DNA from: an uncultured beta proteobacterium
GTDB lineage: Bacteria; Pseudomonadota; Gammaproteobacteria; Burkholderiales; Burkholderiaceae_C
Length of the DNA stretch: 50,837 nucleotides
Reading direction: 5' to 3'
Assembly (NCBI GenBank): GCA_903920695.1
Contig: CAIXNB010000154.1
Location: forward strand, 1 to 50,837
The translations under genes were made by a program, and so were the position numbers. Below the pieces are notes generated by a model. The model was not told where the DNA came from. It saw only the letters and a program-made list of their open reading frames with translations, and made no database searches. This document shows positions 40,444-50,837 of the stretch, in pieces. The first letter of the stretch is position 1. Each line of letters starts with the position of its first letter.

Positions 40444-41493
40444 ATGACCCCATTCAAAAGCAAGAATTTCGCTGTCATCGGTGCCGGCATGGCAGGCATC
40501 GCCTGCGCCCGCACCCTGCTTCAGGCGGGGCATCAGGTCACTGTTTTTGAAAAAAGCGCCAACTTTGGCGGGCGCATGGCCAGTCGCAGCAGCCCGTTTG
40601 GCAGCTTTGACCATGGCGTGCAATATTTCACCGTGCGCGACCCGCGCTTTGCGCGCGCCCTGCAAACCGTGCCCGGCCTGTGCAAACGCTGGAGCGCCAG
40701 CAGCGTTCGGGTGCTCGACGAACACGGCCAGATCACTGATGCCAAGGTACCCAACCCAGAAGCGCACTGGGTGCCAACGCCGAGCATGAATGCCCTGGTC
40801 AAGCGCTGGGCCCAGCCGCTGCAGGAGCAGGGCCGGGTCGAACTCGAAACCCGCATCAGCCACCTGGAACGCGACGCCCTCAAGAACCAGCAATGGCAAT
40901 TGCGCGGCATCGGCCCCGGTGGAACGCAGCACGTCTACTCGGGCTTCGACGCCGTGCTGCTGGCGATGCCGGCAGAACAAAGCCGTCTGCTGCTCAACAG
41001 TGCGCAAAAAGCCGATGGCCTGGCGCAAAAGATTGACCGCGTGCAGATGGCGCCATGCTGGGCACTGATGTTGGCCTTTCCCCAGGCCATGCAGCCCGGT
41101 CTCTCGGCCCTGGGGCCGCAATGGAACGCAGCGCGCAGCACGCACCACCGCATTGCCTGGCTGGCGCGCGAATCGAGCAAGCCCGGGCGCGGTGCCGTCG
41201 AGCGCTGGACGGTGCAGGCCAGCGCCGCCTGGTCGCAGGAGCATCTGGAAGATGATCCGCAGCGTGTCCACGCAAAACTGCTCAAGGCCTTCTCCGAAGT
41301 CACTGGCATCCGGGCCGAGCCCAGCCATGTCGACAGCCGGCGCTGGCGCTTCGCGCAGACCACTGCGCCACTTGGCAAGTCCCATCTGTGGGATGCCAAG
41401 ACCGGTCTGGGCGTCTGCGGCGACTGGTGCCTGGGCCAGCGCGTGGAAGACGCCTTCGTCTCGGGTCTGGAACTGGCGCTGACCGTCGCCTGA
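40444..41493 (+). CDS. FAD-dependent oxidoreductase (renalase-like)
   Basis: A 349-residue flavoprotein with an N-terminal Rossmann motif, VIGAGMAGIACARTLLQAG, and the second family motif FGGRMASR. FDHGVQYFTVRDPRF is the amine-oxidase-like strand, and the C-terminal GLGVCGDWCLGQRVEDAF binds the FAD ribityl chain. It resembles bacterial renalase-like or NAD(P)/FAD-dependent oxidoreductases of unknown substrate. It lies 36 bases after the LysR remnant and 9 bases before gluQ. Confidence 0.87.
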   Translation: MTPFKSKNFAVIGAGMAGIACARTLLQAGHQVTVFEKSANFGGRMASRSSPFGSFDHGVQYFTVRDPRFARALQTVPGLCKRWSASSVRVLDEHGQITDAKVPNPEAHWVPTPSMNALVKRWAQPLQEQGRVELETRISHLERDALKNQQWQLRGIGPGGTQHVYSGFDAVLLAMPAEQSRLLLNSAQKADGLAQKIDRVQMAPCWALMLAFPQAMQPGLSALGPQWNAARSTHHRIAWLARESSKPGRGAVERWTVQASAAWSQEHLEDDPQRVHAKLLKAFSEVTGIRAEPSHVDSRRWRFAQTTAPLGKSHLWDAKTGLGVCGDWCLGQRVEDAFVSGLELALTVA

Positions 41494-41502
41494 GGCGCGC
41501 GC

Positions 41503-42456
41503 GTGGAGGGCAGCGCAGCACGCGAACTGGCAAGCCTGGGAGCCATCCCCTATATCGGAAGATTCGCGCCCTCCCCGACCGGCCCACTGCATGCAGGCTC
41601 GCTGGTCGCAGCTTTGGTCAGCTGGCTCGACGCTCGCGTGCACGCCGGCCAGTGGTTGGTACGCATCGAAGACGTGGACACAGCGCGCTGCGTCGCCGGC
41701 ACCGAGCGCACCATCCTGCAACAGTTACAGGACTGCAGCCTGCACGCCGACGCGCCGCCACTCTGGCAATCAGCACGCAGCGCGCACTACCAACAGGCGC
41801 TAGACCAGTTGATCGCACAAGGGCTGGCCTACCCCTGCCACTGCAGCCGGCGTGACATTGAAAACGCGATGCTTCACAACGGACAGGCACCGACGCGCCA
41901 CGCTGATCTCATCTACCCGGGCACCTGCCGCCCCACCGGGCCCAATCACAGCGACCGGCTGGCGGCTCAAGGGCCGCAGGTCTGGCGCCTGCGCACCGAT
42001 CTGCCTGACAGCGGACGCGTCATTCACTGGCACGACCGCCGACTCGGGCCGCAGCAGCAGGACGTTGCAACAGCGGTCGGCGACTTTGTGCTGCAGCGCG
42101 CCGACCGCTGCTTCAGCTACCAGCTCGCCGTGGTGGTGGACGACGCCGCACAAGGCATCAGCGATGTGGTGCGCGGCGAAGATCTGGTGGACAACACGGC
42201 GCGGCAAATCCTGCTGCAACGCGCGCTCGGACTGCCGATGCCGCGCTACCTGCATACGCCGCTGCTGCTGGGACCCAACGGCGAAAAACTGTCCAAGCAA
42301 AACGGCGCGCAGGCGCTCGACACCTCGGATCCGCTGGCAGCACTCAACCAAGCTGCTGCGGTTCTGGGCTTGCCGGAGCAGACCGGTAGCGTGGCGCAGG
42401 CATTGCAGACCTGGATTGCAAACTGGGTTTCCATAAGCGCTCTGTTTCGTCATTGA
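41503..42456 (+). CDS. gluQ: Glutamyl-Q tRNA(Asp) synthetase
   Basis: GluQ-RS attaches glutamate to the queuosine base of tRNA-Asp. The 317-residue protein is a glutamyl-tRNA synthetase catalytic core without the anticodon domain: [14 protein letters not shown] is the HIGH region, CHC and YPGTC hold the zinc, [14 protein letters not shown] the active site, and KLSKQN the KMSKS-like loop. GTG at 41503 is the likely start; a start nearer IGRFAPSP is possible. The last codons Arg-His-stop fall in a dispersed palindromic repeat, so its C-terminus seems to have been altered by that element. Confidence 0.92.
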   Translation: MEGSAARELASLGAIPYIGRFAPSPTGPLHAGSLVAALVSWLDARVHAGQWLVRIEDVDTARCVAGTERTILQQLQDCSLHADAPPLWQSARSAHYQQALDQLIAQGLAYPCHCSRRDIENAMLHNGQAPTRHADLIYPGTCRPTGPNHSDRLAAQGPQVWRLRTDLPDSGRVIHWHDRRLGPQQQDVATAVGDFVLQRADRCFSYQLAVVVDDAAQGISDVVRGEDLVDNTARQILLQRALGLPMPRYLHTPLLLGPNGEKLSKQNGAQALDTSDPLAALNQAAAVLGLPEQTGSVAQALQTWIANWVSISALFRH

Positions 42457-42515
42457 GCGAAGCGAAGCAATCCATGCTGCATGGATTGCCACGTCGCTTC
42501 GCGCCTCGCAGTGAC
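42449..42515. repeat. Dispersed palindromic repeat at the gluQ end
   Basis: A 67-bp element begins GTCATTGAGCGAAG and ends CGCAGTGAC. It contains the palindrome GCAATCCATG-CTG-CATGGATTGC (42467-42489). Sequences of this pattern are scattered through many proteobacterial genomes. The gluQ stop codon (TGA, 42454-42456) lies inside it. The rest of the gap to trmB (42575) holds no gene. Confidence 0.75.
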
Positions 42516-42574
42516 GAAGGGAGGCTGAGCCTTGCCGTAACGAAGGCGGCCTCGCCTCTCTACAATCCATCCCC

Positions 42575-43336
42575 GTGAGCACACCCCAAACAAACCCAAC
42601 CCAGAGCGCGCCTGAGGGCGTTGCCTTTCCCAAAGCGATCAAGAGCTACGTGCTGCGCGCCGGGCGCACCACCACCGGCCAGGCCAAGGCCGTGGCCAAA
42701 ATCGGGCCTCAATTCCTGCTGCCCTACCAAACGCAGGCGCTCGATCTTGGCGCGGCCTTTGCCGGCGCCAGCCGAGCCGATGAAGCCGCCGCACACCCCG
42801 TGATCCTGGAGATCGGCTTCGGCATGGGCGACGCCACAGCCCATATCGCGGCCCTGCTGCCGCAAACCAACTTTCTGTGCTGCGAAGTTCATGCGCCCGG
42901 CGTCGGCGCGCTGCTCAAGCGCATCGGCGAGCACGACCTGCACAACATTCGCATCGTGGCCCATGACGCGGTCGAAGTCATCGACCAGATGCTGCCACTG
43001 CAAAGCCTGGACGGCGTTCACATCTTCTTTCCCGACCCCTGGCACAAGAAACGCCACAACAAACGCCGCCTGCTGCAACGCGGCCTGGTTGCCAGGCTGG
43101 CAGCGCGCCTGAAGATCGGTGGCTACCTGCATTGCGCGACCGACTGGCAACCCTATGCCGAGCAGATGCTCGAAGTCCTAAGCGCCGAACCGCTGCTACG
43201 CAACCGCGCGCTGGCGGCACATCCCGAACTCGCCGGCTATGCACCCAAACCGGCGTATCGCCCGCTGACGAAGTTCGAGAATCGCGGCATCAAGCTCGGC
43301 CATGGCGTCTGGGACCTGGTGTTTGAACGAATTTAA
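42575..43336 (+). CDS. trmB: tRNA (guanine-N7-)-methyltransferase
   Basis: TrmB methylates G46 in the variable loop of tRNAs using S-adenosylmethionine. The 253-residue protein has the SAM motif [15 protein letters not shown], and the substrate motif [16 protein letters not shown]. It begins with GTG at 42575; homologues often have a similar N-terminal extension before the catalytic core. The next gene starts inside its 3' end. Confidence 0.94.
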   Translation: MSTPQTNPTQSAPEGVAFPKAIKSYVLRAGRTTTGQAKAVAKIGPQFLLPYQTQALDLGAAFAGASRADEAAAHPVILEIGFGMGDATAHIAALLPQTNFLCCEVHAPGVGALLKRIGEHDLHNIRIVAHDAVEVIDQMLPLQSLDGVHIFFPDPWHKKRHNKRRLLQRGLVARLAARLKIGGYLHCATDWQPYAEQMLEVLSAEPLLRNRALAAHPELAGYAPKPAYRPLTKFENRGIKLGHGVWDLVFERI

Positions 43337-44228
43337 GAACCCCAGACCCTTAGCGCGCGACGGTGTGGGTCCGAGTTGCGTCGGCCTGCCCGCTGGCGTC
43401 TGGCCAACCATGCTGGATTTCTTTGTCGAACGTTTTCCGGCCATCACACGCGCGGTCTGGCAGGCGCGCATGGCGCAGGGTCTGGTGATCGACGAGCATG
43501 GCGGGGCAGTGAAACCGGAACGTCCCTACCAGGGCCATTTGCGCGTGTACTACTACCGCGCGGTAGCGTCCGAGCCGCGCATCCCGTTCGATGAAGCCGT
43601 GCTGTTTCAGAACGCGCATCTGGTGGTAGCTGACAAGCCGCATTTCCTGCCGGTCGTGCCCTCGGGACATTACCTGCAGGAAACCCTGCTGCTGCGCCTG
43701 AAGCGCAAACTGGGTCTAACCGACTTGGTACCGCTGCACCGCATTGACCGCGACACCGCCGGTCTGGTGCTGTTCTCGGTGCAACCGGCAACGCGCGCCG
43801 CCTACAGCGTGCTGTTCAGCCAATCCCGCATTCGCAAGACCTACGAAGCCATCGCGCCCTGGCGCGAAGACCTGACCTTGCCGTTGACGCGCGAGAGCCG
43901 GATTGTGGAGGCCGGCCACTTCATGCTGCAGCATGAAATCAGCGGTGAACCCAACGCCATCACACAGGTCGAACTGATCACACAACGTGGCGAGCTTGCC
44001 CACTACCGCTTGCGCCCGGTCACCGGCAAGCGCCACCAGTTGCGCGTGCACATGGCAGCGCTCGGCCTGCCCATCGTAGGCGACGGCCTCTACCCCACGC
44101 TAACGCCTGAAGGCCAGACCGACTACGTCCATCCGCTGCAACTGCTGGCCAAGTCGATTGAGTTTGTCGACCCGCTCAGCGGCGAACAACGTCGCTTTGA
44201 GAGCCAGCACAGCCTGAAGCTGACATAG
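43302..44228 (+). CDS. RluA-family pseudouridine synthase
   Basis: This enzyme isomerises uridine to pseudouridine in rRNA or tRNA. It has 308 residues from ATG 43302; TTG at 43323 is an alternative, and homology is clear from about [16 protein letters not shown] onward. The catalytic Asp is in [15 protein letters not shown] and the RNA-binding [16 protein letters not shown] block is typical of the RluA/RluC group. The precise target base cannot be told. It overlaps the trmB end by about 35 bases if the first start is used. Confidence 0.88.
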   Translation: MASGTWCLNEFKNPRPLARDGVGPSCVGLPAGVWPTMLDFFVERFPAITRAVWQARMAQGLVIDEHGGAVKPERPYQGHLRVYYYRAVASEPRIPFDEAVLFQNAHLVVADKPHFLPVVPSGHYLQETLLLRLKRKLGLTDLVPLHRIDRDTAGLVLFSVQPATRAAYSVLFSQSRIRKTYEAIAPWREDLTLPLTRESRIVEAGHFMLQHEISGEPNAITQVELITQRGELAHYRLRPVTGKRHQLRVHMAALGLPIVGDGLYPTLTPEGQTDYVHPLQLLAKSIEFVDPLSGEQRRFESQHSLKLT

Positions 44229-44279
44229 GACGCGTACCCCTGTGGCGCATGCGAATTATCAAATCGGGGCTGGGGCTCG

Positions 44280-44310
44280 CGCTATTTTGCGCCAGTGGCG
44301 CAAAATAGCG
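44280..44310. repeat. 31-bp perfect inverted repeat
   Basis: CGCTATTTTGCGCC and GGCGCAAAATAGCG are perfect 14-base arms around AGT. It ends 3 bases before the ATG of the small Pro-rich ORF. It could be an operator, an RNA hairpin hiding the start codon, or the transcript end of the upstream gene; there is no T run. Confidence 0.7.
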
Positions 44311-44313
44311 GCC

Positions 44314-44493
44314 ATGAACAGCCAAGCCACTCACGCCAGCGGGCAACCGATTCCGCCCGAGCTGCCACCCGTGCCCTTTGGTGCGCCGCCCGAGCAGGAA
44401 CCCGACACGCCGCCGCAGGCCTCTGAGCCAGCGCCGTTCGAACGACCTCCGCCCGACACCGAGCCCAGCACCGTGCCAGCACCGAAGGCCTAG
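44314..44493 (+). CDS. Small proline-rich protein, hypothetical
   Basis: This open frame gives 59 residues, of which roughly a third are Pro (for example IPPELPPVPFGAPPEQE). It has no membrane or signal segment and is predicted to be disordered and acidic. The start codon lies 3 bases after a strong hairpin and no ribosome binding site is visible, which lowers confidence. It converges with the nnrS-like gene at 44506. I do not recognise a family. Confidence 0.4.
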   Translation: MNSQATHASGQPIPPELPPVPFGAPPEQEPDTPPQASEPAPFERPPPDTEPSTVPAPKA

Positions 44494-44505
44494 TTCGGCC
44501 TGCAC

Positions 44506-45036
44506 TCAGCCGTCCTTGCCGTCGAGCCGCGGGCGCAGCAACCAAGGCGTGTAGCGCCATAGGTAGATCAGGAATGCGGCACTCCAGGCCAGACCGGCCG
44601 CCAACAGGGCAAAAACATACAGCGACGGCGCCAGCAGCGGCAGCAGGGCCAGGTCGAGCACGGCGTACAGCACATAAGGCCCGATCAGCGCGGCAATGCG
44701 TGCCGCAAGCCATAGCAGAACCAACGCCGCCAGCGCCGGACCGCGCGGTGTCGGCAAGCCGGTCCAAGCCTTGGCCGCGGTCAACACGAAGCCGACGATG
44801 ATGGCCACGGCGAAACCAAACAGCATTTCGTGGGCATGCCAGAACAAGGGCGGCAGCGTCGACGTCCAGGCCGGGTGACCGAGAAACAGGACGATCCAGA
44901 TTGGCACCGCCAGCACCGCCAACAGCGTGCCGGCGAGGTAGAACGGACGGAAACCCAGGCGCAGCACAGACAAACCCTGCAGCGCTGGCATGGGCGCTGC
45001 AGCGGCCTTGAAGATGGGCAGGAAGTTGGTCGTCAT
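44506..45036 (-). pseudogene. nnrS: NnrS-like haem-copper membrane protein, internal deletion
   Basis: The frame is intact with 176 residues, but NnrS is usually about 400. The N-terminal half matches NnrS: LRLGFRPFYLAGTLLA, then WHAHEMLFGFAVAIIVGF with the conserved His pair and LLTAAK-like helix end. After LDLALLPLLA (about residue 134) it jumps to the normal NnrS C-terminus, YLWRYTPWLLRPRLDGKDG, so the central membrane helices appear lost in frame. NnrS proteins are induced by nitric oxide and help resist nitrosative stress. An NsrR site lies just upstream. Whether the short protein is stable or useful is unknown. Confidence 0.7.
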
Positions 45037-45072
45037 GCTGGTGGCGCAGTAGGTAGTTCGCTGTAATTTAAT

Positions 45073-45094
45073 AAATGCATTTTATATACATGTT
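45073..45094. promoter_or_regulatory. NsrR-like operator
   Basis: AAATGCATTTTATATACATG, extended by TT at 45093-45094, closely matches the NsrR consensus of two inverted ATGCATTT/AAATACAT-type half-sites. It lies in the AT-rich gap between the divergent nnrS-like and nsrR genes, so it would control both in response to nitric oxide. Confidence 0.75.
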
Positions 45095-45143
45095 AAATCA
45101 AATTGGGCCTAAAATCAGCCTAACGCCAATCTGAATGCCTTCG

Positions 45144-45605
45144 ATGCGACTGACCGACTACACCGACTACACCCTGCGCGTCCTGATGTTTTGCGCCCTG
45201 CACCCAGAGCGCTCGGTCACGATTGCTGAACTGGCCGACAGCCACGCGGTTTCGAAGAATCACCTGATGAAAATCGTCAACGATCTGGCGCGCCAGGGTC
45301 TGTTGCAAACCACGCGCGGGCGTGGCGGTGGCCTGCGTCTGCTGAAACCCGCAACCGACATCCGCATCGGCGACGTCGTGCGCCAAACCGAAACCGACTT
45401 TCGCCTAGTTGAATGCTTCGACAAAGCGAGCGACAGTTGCACGCTAACGCCCAATTGCCAGCTCAAGCAGGTCATCGGCAACGCCCTGCAGAACTTTCTG
45501 AGCGAACTCGACAAAGTGACGCTGGCCGATGTGACGCGCGCAAGAACTGCGACGACTGGCAGCGCCAGCATCAACATCAAAGCATTGAAGAAAACTTCGG
45601 TCTAG
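45144..45605 (+). CDS. nsrR: Nitric-oxide-sensing repressor NsrR (Rrf2 family)
   Basis: NsrR holds an iron-sulphur cluster whose reaction with nitric oxide lifts repression. The 153-residue protein has the winged helix (MRLTDYTDYTLRVLMF, then SHAVSKNHLMKIVNDL) and cluster Cys91, Cys99 and Cys105, plus Asp8, which ligates the cluster in a studied actinobacterial NsrR. ATG at 45144 fits the family's MRLTDYTDYALR start; an ATG 9 bases earlier is also open. It is divergent from the nnrS-like gene and its operator is between them. Its end overlaps the next gene by 4 bases. Confidence 0.93.
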   Translation: MRLTDYTDYTLRVLMFCALHPERSVTIAELADSHAVSKNHLMKIVNDLARQGLLQTTRGRGGGLRLLKPATDIRIGDVVRQTETDFRLVECFDKASDSCTLTPNCQLKQVIGNALQNFLSELDKVTLADVTRARTATTGSASINIKALKKTSV

Positions 45606-46507
45606 TCGAAGGCTTCAGCCAGCACTTGCAGCACGCGCGCATTGGCCTGCACGCGCGCCGCCAGGTTCGGCCCGACGTGCACACCCTGAGCCGGATTGAC
45701 ACCGCTCGTGATCTCGCGCCAGAGCGTGACCACGCCAACCGGATTGTCAAATCCGTGGTAGCTCTCGGCGTAGACCTGAACCTGCGCGCCGACTGTGCGG
45801 CCCAATTCAACACAAGGTGTGGGCGGCGTCCAGTCGTCAAGTGCACCGAGCAACAGTTGCAGCCGCGTGCTGGTTTGATAGCCGCTCTTGAGTGCGCTGG
45901 CGCAACCGGGGTAGAAGGCAATGGCAACGCCGACTTTGATCGGCTGCGCCAGCACTTCTGGTTGCGTGCTGTCCGTTGCTTCAAGCACTGCACTGCCGCC
46001 GTGTGACCAACCCAGCAGCGCGAGTTTGGAAGCGTCGGCCCAGGGCTGCGCCGCAACCCAGTTCAGCGTTGCCAGCGCGTCACGCCGTCGCTCGCGTTGC
46101 CCAATCGTGCGCTCGCGCAGCTTCTGCGTGCACAACTGCGCCACGCCGCGTGGCGTCAGGCTGTCGGGAAAAACCACGGCATAGCCCTGTCCCACGAGGC
46201 TGTCGGCCATGGCCTGATGGCGCGCGCTCAAGAGCCCCTTGCGCGAACCCACACTGGCAAACAGACCGCCGCAACCATGCAACGCCACCACCGTGGCGCG
46301 CGATTTGACTTCGGTTTGAAAGACCCAGGCTGTGATTCGGGTGCCGTCCAGGCTGCTGAGGGTAACTTGCTGCGGCTGCGCGGCGTGGGCGGGCCAGACG
46401 GCAGCAATCAGCACTAGCAGGTAGCCCGTATGGAGCCAAAGACGTAATACGGGGACAGCGTGCGCCAACAACCCCGTATTGCGCTTCGCTCGATACGGGC
46501 TACGCAT
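45602..46507 (-). CDS. Secreted dienelactone-hydrolase-like protein
   Basis: An alpha/beta hydrolase of 301 residues. The catalytic triad is LGWSHGGSAV (Ser nucleophile), GALDDWTPP (Asp) and SYHGFDN (His); the HGCGG oxyanion strand is intact. The N-terminus reads as a signal peptide ending PAHAA, so it may be exported. Unusually, codons for residues 2-28 lie in a palindromic dispersed repeat (46421-46503). The hydrophobic core of the signal peptide begins at the element's inner edge. Substrate is unknown. It is convergent with nsrR and lies 31 bases after alaS ends. Confidence 0.82.
   Translation of the reverse strand: MRSPYRAKRNTGLLAHAVPVLRLWLHTGYLLVLIAAVWPAHAAQPQQVTLSSLDGTRITAWVFQTEVKSRATVVALHGCGGLFASVGSRKGLLSARHQAMADSLVGQGYAVVFPDSLTPRGVAQLCTQKLRERTIGQRERRRDALATLNWVAAQPWADASKLALLGWSHGGSAVLEATDSTQPEVLAQPIKVGVAIAFYPGCASALKSGYQTSTRLQLLLGALDDWTPPTPCVELGRTVGAQVQVYAESYHGFDNPVGVVTLWREITSGVNPAQGVHVGPNLAARVQANARVLQVLAEAFD
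46421..46503. repeat. Palindromic dispersed element inside the hydrolase gene
   Basis: An 83-bp element with perfect terminal inverted repeats GTAGCCCGTA (46421-46430) and TACGGGCTAC (46494-46503), and an inner pair AATACGGGG/CCCCGTATT (46446-46454, 46472-46480). It matches the pattern of palindromic repeats with GAGCGAAGCGCAATAC found widely in proteobacteria. It contributes 27 codons to the start of the hydrolase gene. Confidence 0.75.
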
Positions 46508-46538
46508 CTGGGCTCCCGGTAATGACGAATTACTCAAC

Positions 46539-49169
<2,631 letters not shown>

Positions 49170-49207
49170 GGCGGCTGCAGAGTGGTTGAGCCGCAAATTT
49201 TAAGTCA

Positions 49208-50602
49208 TCAGACCGCTTGCCTCTGATTCTCCAGGAAGGCAAAGACCTCGGGATCTTCGCAGTAGGCAACATTGAAGCGGAACCAGGAACTGGTCTGCAG
49301 ATCGGGGCTGAACAGATGACCGGGCCCGAGCAGGATGTCCTGCTCCGCGCCCTTGTAGGCCACCTCGCTCGCATTGGGCAGATCGGGATGGCGCGCCCAC
49401 AAAAAGATGCCGGCCTTGGGCTCGGTGAAGATTTCGAAGCCGATGGCCAACAGCCGCGCGGCAGCACCCTGGTGCGCCAGCGCCAGGCGCTCGCGCACAC
49501 CCTTGATGTGTTTGCGCCAGCGGCCGTCAATAAGGGCGCCGTGCGCCAGGCGTTCGCTGAACTCGGAGGAAGTCAGGCCCGAGATCATCTTGAGCTGTGC
49601 CAGGTCTTCCAGCAGATCGGGTGCAGCGGCCAGATAGCCGACCCGGATGTTGGGCGAAATCGTCTTGGAAAAACTGCTGATGTAGATGACGCGGCGCAAC
49701 TGGTCCAGACTCGCCAGCGAGGGTCGTGGCTCGGGATCGAGATCGGCGTAGATGTCGTTTTCCACCACCAGAAAATCATGTTTGTCGGCCAGTTGCATGA
49801 CGCGGTGCAGGTGCGCCAGTTGCGCCACCGAACCGGTCGGGCTTTGCAGGCGCGGCTGGGTGAAGAAGACCTTCGGTTGCTGCTCGATTACGAGACGCTC
49901 CAGCGCAACCAGGTCATAACCAGTCGGCGTGCGCGGCACGCCAAACAGACGCGCACCGAGAAAGCGCAAGGAGAACAGCAGGTTCGGATAGCCCGGATCA
50001 TCGACCAACACGGCGTCACCCGGGCGCACGAGACGGCGCGCCACCAAGTCCATGGCCTGGCTCGACCCTTGCGTCAGCAGCACCTGCTCGGTGGTCACGC
50101 CGATTTCCTGCTCGGCCAGCAGTTCGCGCACCAGTTGGCGCAACGGCGGGTAGCCCTTGGGCTCGCCATAGCCTCCCAGGTCCACGTTTTCCGCAGCCAG
50201 GGCGCGCAGGCTGCGCCGCACGCCTTCCTGAAACAGCCACTCGCCGGGCAACCAGCCGCAGCCCGGCTTCATGCGCAGGGCGCGATTCTCGAAGATGCGG
50301 CGCAGATACCACATCGAGTCAAAGTTGAAATTGGGGCCGATTCCGGGCGCACCGCTGTCGGACAGCGGGCGCTGCTTGACGAAGAAGCCCGAATGCGGAC
50401 GCGAGGCAAAATAGCCCTGCGCCACCAGTCGGTCGTAGGCATCGACCACGGTGAAAACGCTGACCTTGTGGGCATGGGCGAACTGGCGGATCGAGGGCGC
50501 CTTGGCGCCCGCACGCAGCGCACCCAGGTCAATGACGCGGCGAAAACCTTCCACAACCTGCTGGACCAACGGCGTCGAACTGTGAAGATTGAGCGTGAAC
50601 AA
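49208..50602 (-). CDS. MocR-type transcriptional regulator with aminotransferase domain
   Basis: A 464-residue fusion of a GntR-type winged helix (about residues 10-75, with APSIRQFAHAHKVSVFTVVDAYDRL) and a fold-type I aminotransferase domain (about 110-464). The PLP lysine is in SSFSKTISPNIRVGYL. Members such as GabR and PdxR sense amines through PLP. The likely start is TTG at 50602, as no ATG or GTG is nearby in frame. It is divergent from a gabT-like gene at 50748, suggesting a GabR-like role, and two direct repeats in the gap could be its operator. Confidence 0.9.
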   Translation of the reverse strand: MFTLNLHSSTPLVQQVVEGFRRVIDLGALRAGAKAPSIRQFAHAHKVSVFTVVDAYDRLVAQGYFASRPHSGFFVKQRPLSDSGAPGIGPNFNFDSMWYLRRIFENRALRMKPGCGWLPGEWLFQEGVRRSLRALAAENVDLGGYGEPKGYPPLRQLVRELLAEQEIGVTTEQVLLTQGSSQAMDLVARRLVRPGDAVLVDDPGYPNLLFSLRFLGARLFGVPRTPTGYDLVALERLVIEQQPKVFFTQPRLQSPTGSVAQLAHLHRVMQLADKHDFLVVENDIYADLDPEPRPSLASLDQLRRVIYISSFSKTISPNIRVGYLAAAPDLLEDLAQLKMISGLTSSEFSERLAHGALIDGRWRKHIKGVRERLALAHQGAAARLLAIGFEIFTEPKAGIFLWARHPDLPNASEVAYKGAEQDILLGPGHLFSPDLQTSSWFRFNVAYCEDPEVFAFLENQRQAV

Positions 50603-50622
50603 GGATCGGACCCAAGGGTTTA

Positions 50623-50649
50623 ACTGTACAGGTAGAGCTTACTGCACAG
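50623..50649. promoter_or_regulatory. Direct-repeat operator candidate between MocR and gabT
   Basis: ACTGTACAG (50623-50631) and ACTGCACAG (50641-50649) are near-identical direct repeats 18 bases apart, on the same face of the helix to within a base or two. MocR-type regulators commonly bind such direct repeats. They lie 20-50 bases upstream of the regulator start and about 100 bases from gabT. Confidence 0.55.
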
Positions 50650-50747
50650 TACGCCCCAAATATCGCCGATTTTGTATATGGTCGCGCTGCCGCTTTGGGC
50701 CTATATTGCGGCCATCTGCAACCCATTTACCGAATGACTGGAGTGAT

Positions 50748-50837
50748 ATGCACCGCGAACCGCAACTCAAAAATGCCGCCCTGATGGCGCGCCGCCAAGC
50801 CGCCATTCCCCGTGGCGTGGGCCAAAGCCATGAAGTC
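50748..50837 (+). CDS. gabT: 4-aminobutyrate aminotransferase, 5' part only
   Basis: The window ends 30 codons into this gene. The reading MHREPQLKNAALMARRQAAI followed by PRGVGQSHEV matches the N-terminus of GabT-type 4-aminobutyrate transaminases, where the block LMARRxAAVPRGVGQ is conserved. A GGAGTG lies 4-8 bases before the ATG. GabT converts GABA to succinic semialdehyde. The divergent MocR-type regulator supports the assignment; the remainder must be checked outside the window. Confidence 0.72.
   Translation, partial: MHREPQLKNAALMARRQAAIPRGVGQSHEV

Overview
The window looks like chromosomal core sequence from a betaproteobacterium of the order Burkholderiales, most likely a Comamonadaceae member near Rhodoferax or Polaromonas. 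This rests on protein-level resemblance (DnaE, GlyA, LysC, the TRAP transporter proteins), high G+C coding sequence, and gene strings typical of that group such as nusB-aminotransferase-ybgC-tolQRA. It is an inference; no database was searched. I see no phage, plasmid, insertion sequence or CRISPR array.

Layout. 1-3.0 kb: a minus-strand TRAP transporter (dctP-dctQ-dctM). 3.1-8.7 kb: tRNA-Ser(GCU) with its terminator, then minus-strand lysC, tilS, accA, a 3-methyladenine DNA glycosylase and cysS. 8.8-11.5 kb: a plus-strand run of a TPR protein, two tandem cyclophilins and lpxH. 11.5-16.0 kb: a GAF/HD-GYP protein and a 920-residue DUF349 protein on the minus strand. 16.0-16.6 kb: a long gene-free stretch holding a candidate structured RNA and divergent promoters. 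16.6-19.1 kb: a membrane-anchored lytic transglycosylase, glyA and nrdR. 19.2-23.7 kb: a five-gene type IV minor pilin operon. 23.8-31.6 kb: riboflavin genes ribD, ribE, ribBX and ribH running into nusB, a PLP aminotransferase, ybgC and tolQRA, many of them with overlapping ends. 31.6-38.0 kb: minus-strand dnaE, then a convergent response regulator and hybrid kinase pair. 38.1-40.4 kb: a flavodoxin-like protein, a pirin and a degenerate LysR regulator. 40.4-44.5 kb: an FAD oxidoreductase, gluQ, trmB, a pseudouridine synthase and a small Pro-rich ORF. 44.5-45.6 kb: an internally deleted nnrS opposite nsrR. 45.6-50.8 kb: a secreted dienelactone-hydrolase-like protein, alaS, and a MocR-type regulator divergent from the first codons of a gabT-like gene.

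How the genes work together. Most of the window is housekeeping: translation (tRNA-Ser, tilS, cysS, gluQ, trmB, alaS, nusB), lipid and envelope biogenesis (accA, lpxH, tolQRA), flavin synthesis, one-carbon metabolism (glyA) and replication (dnaE, nrdR). The accessory interest lies in (1) the unrecognised structured RNA upstream of the DUF349 gene, with its own promoter and a terminator-like hairpin; (2) three palindromic dispersed elements, two of which form part of neighbouring reading frames; (3) recent decay, namely a frameshifted and shortened LysR gene and an nnrS that lost its middle while keeping its NsrR site; (4) a 39-bp tandem duplication that copies a ribosome binding site and start codon in frame; and (5) a pilin operon lacking pilY1 but with very large PilX and PilV proteins.
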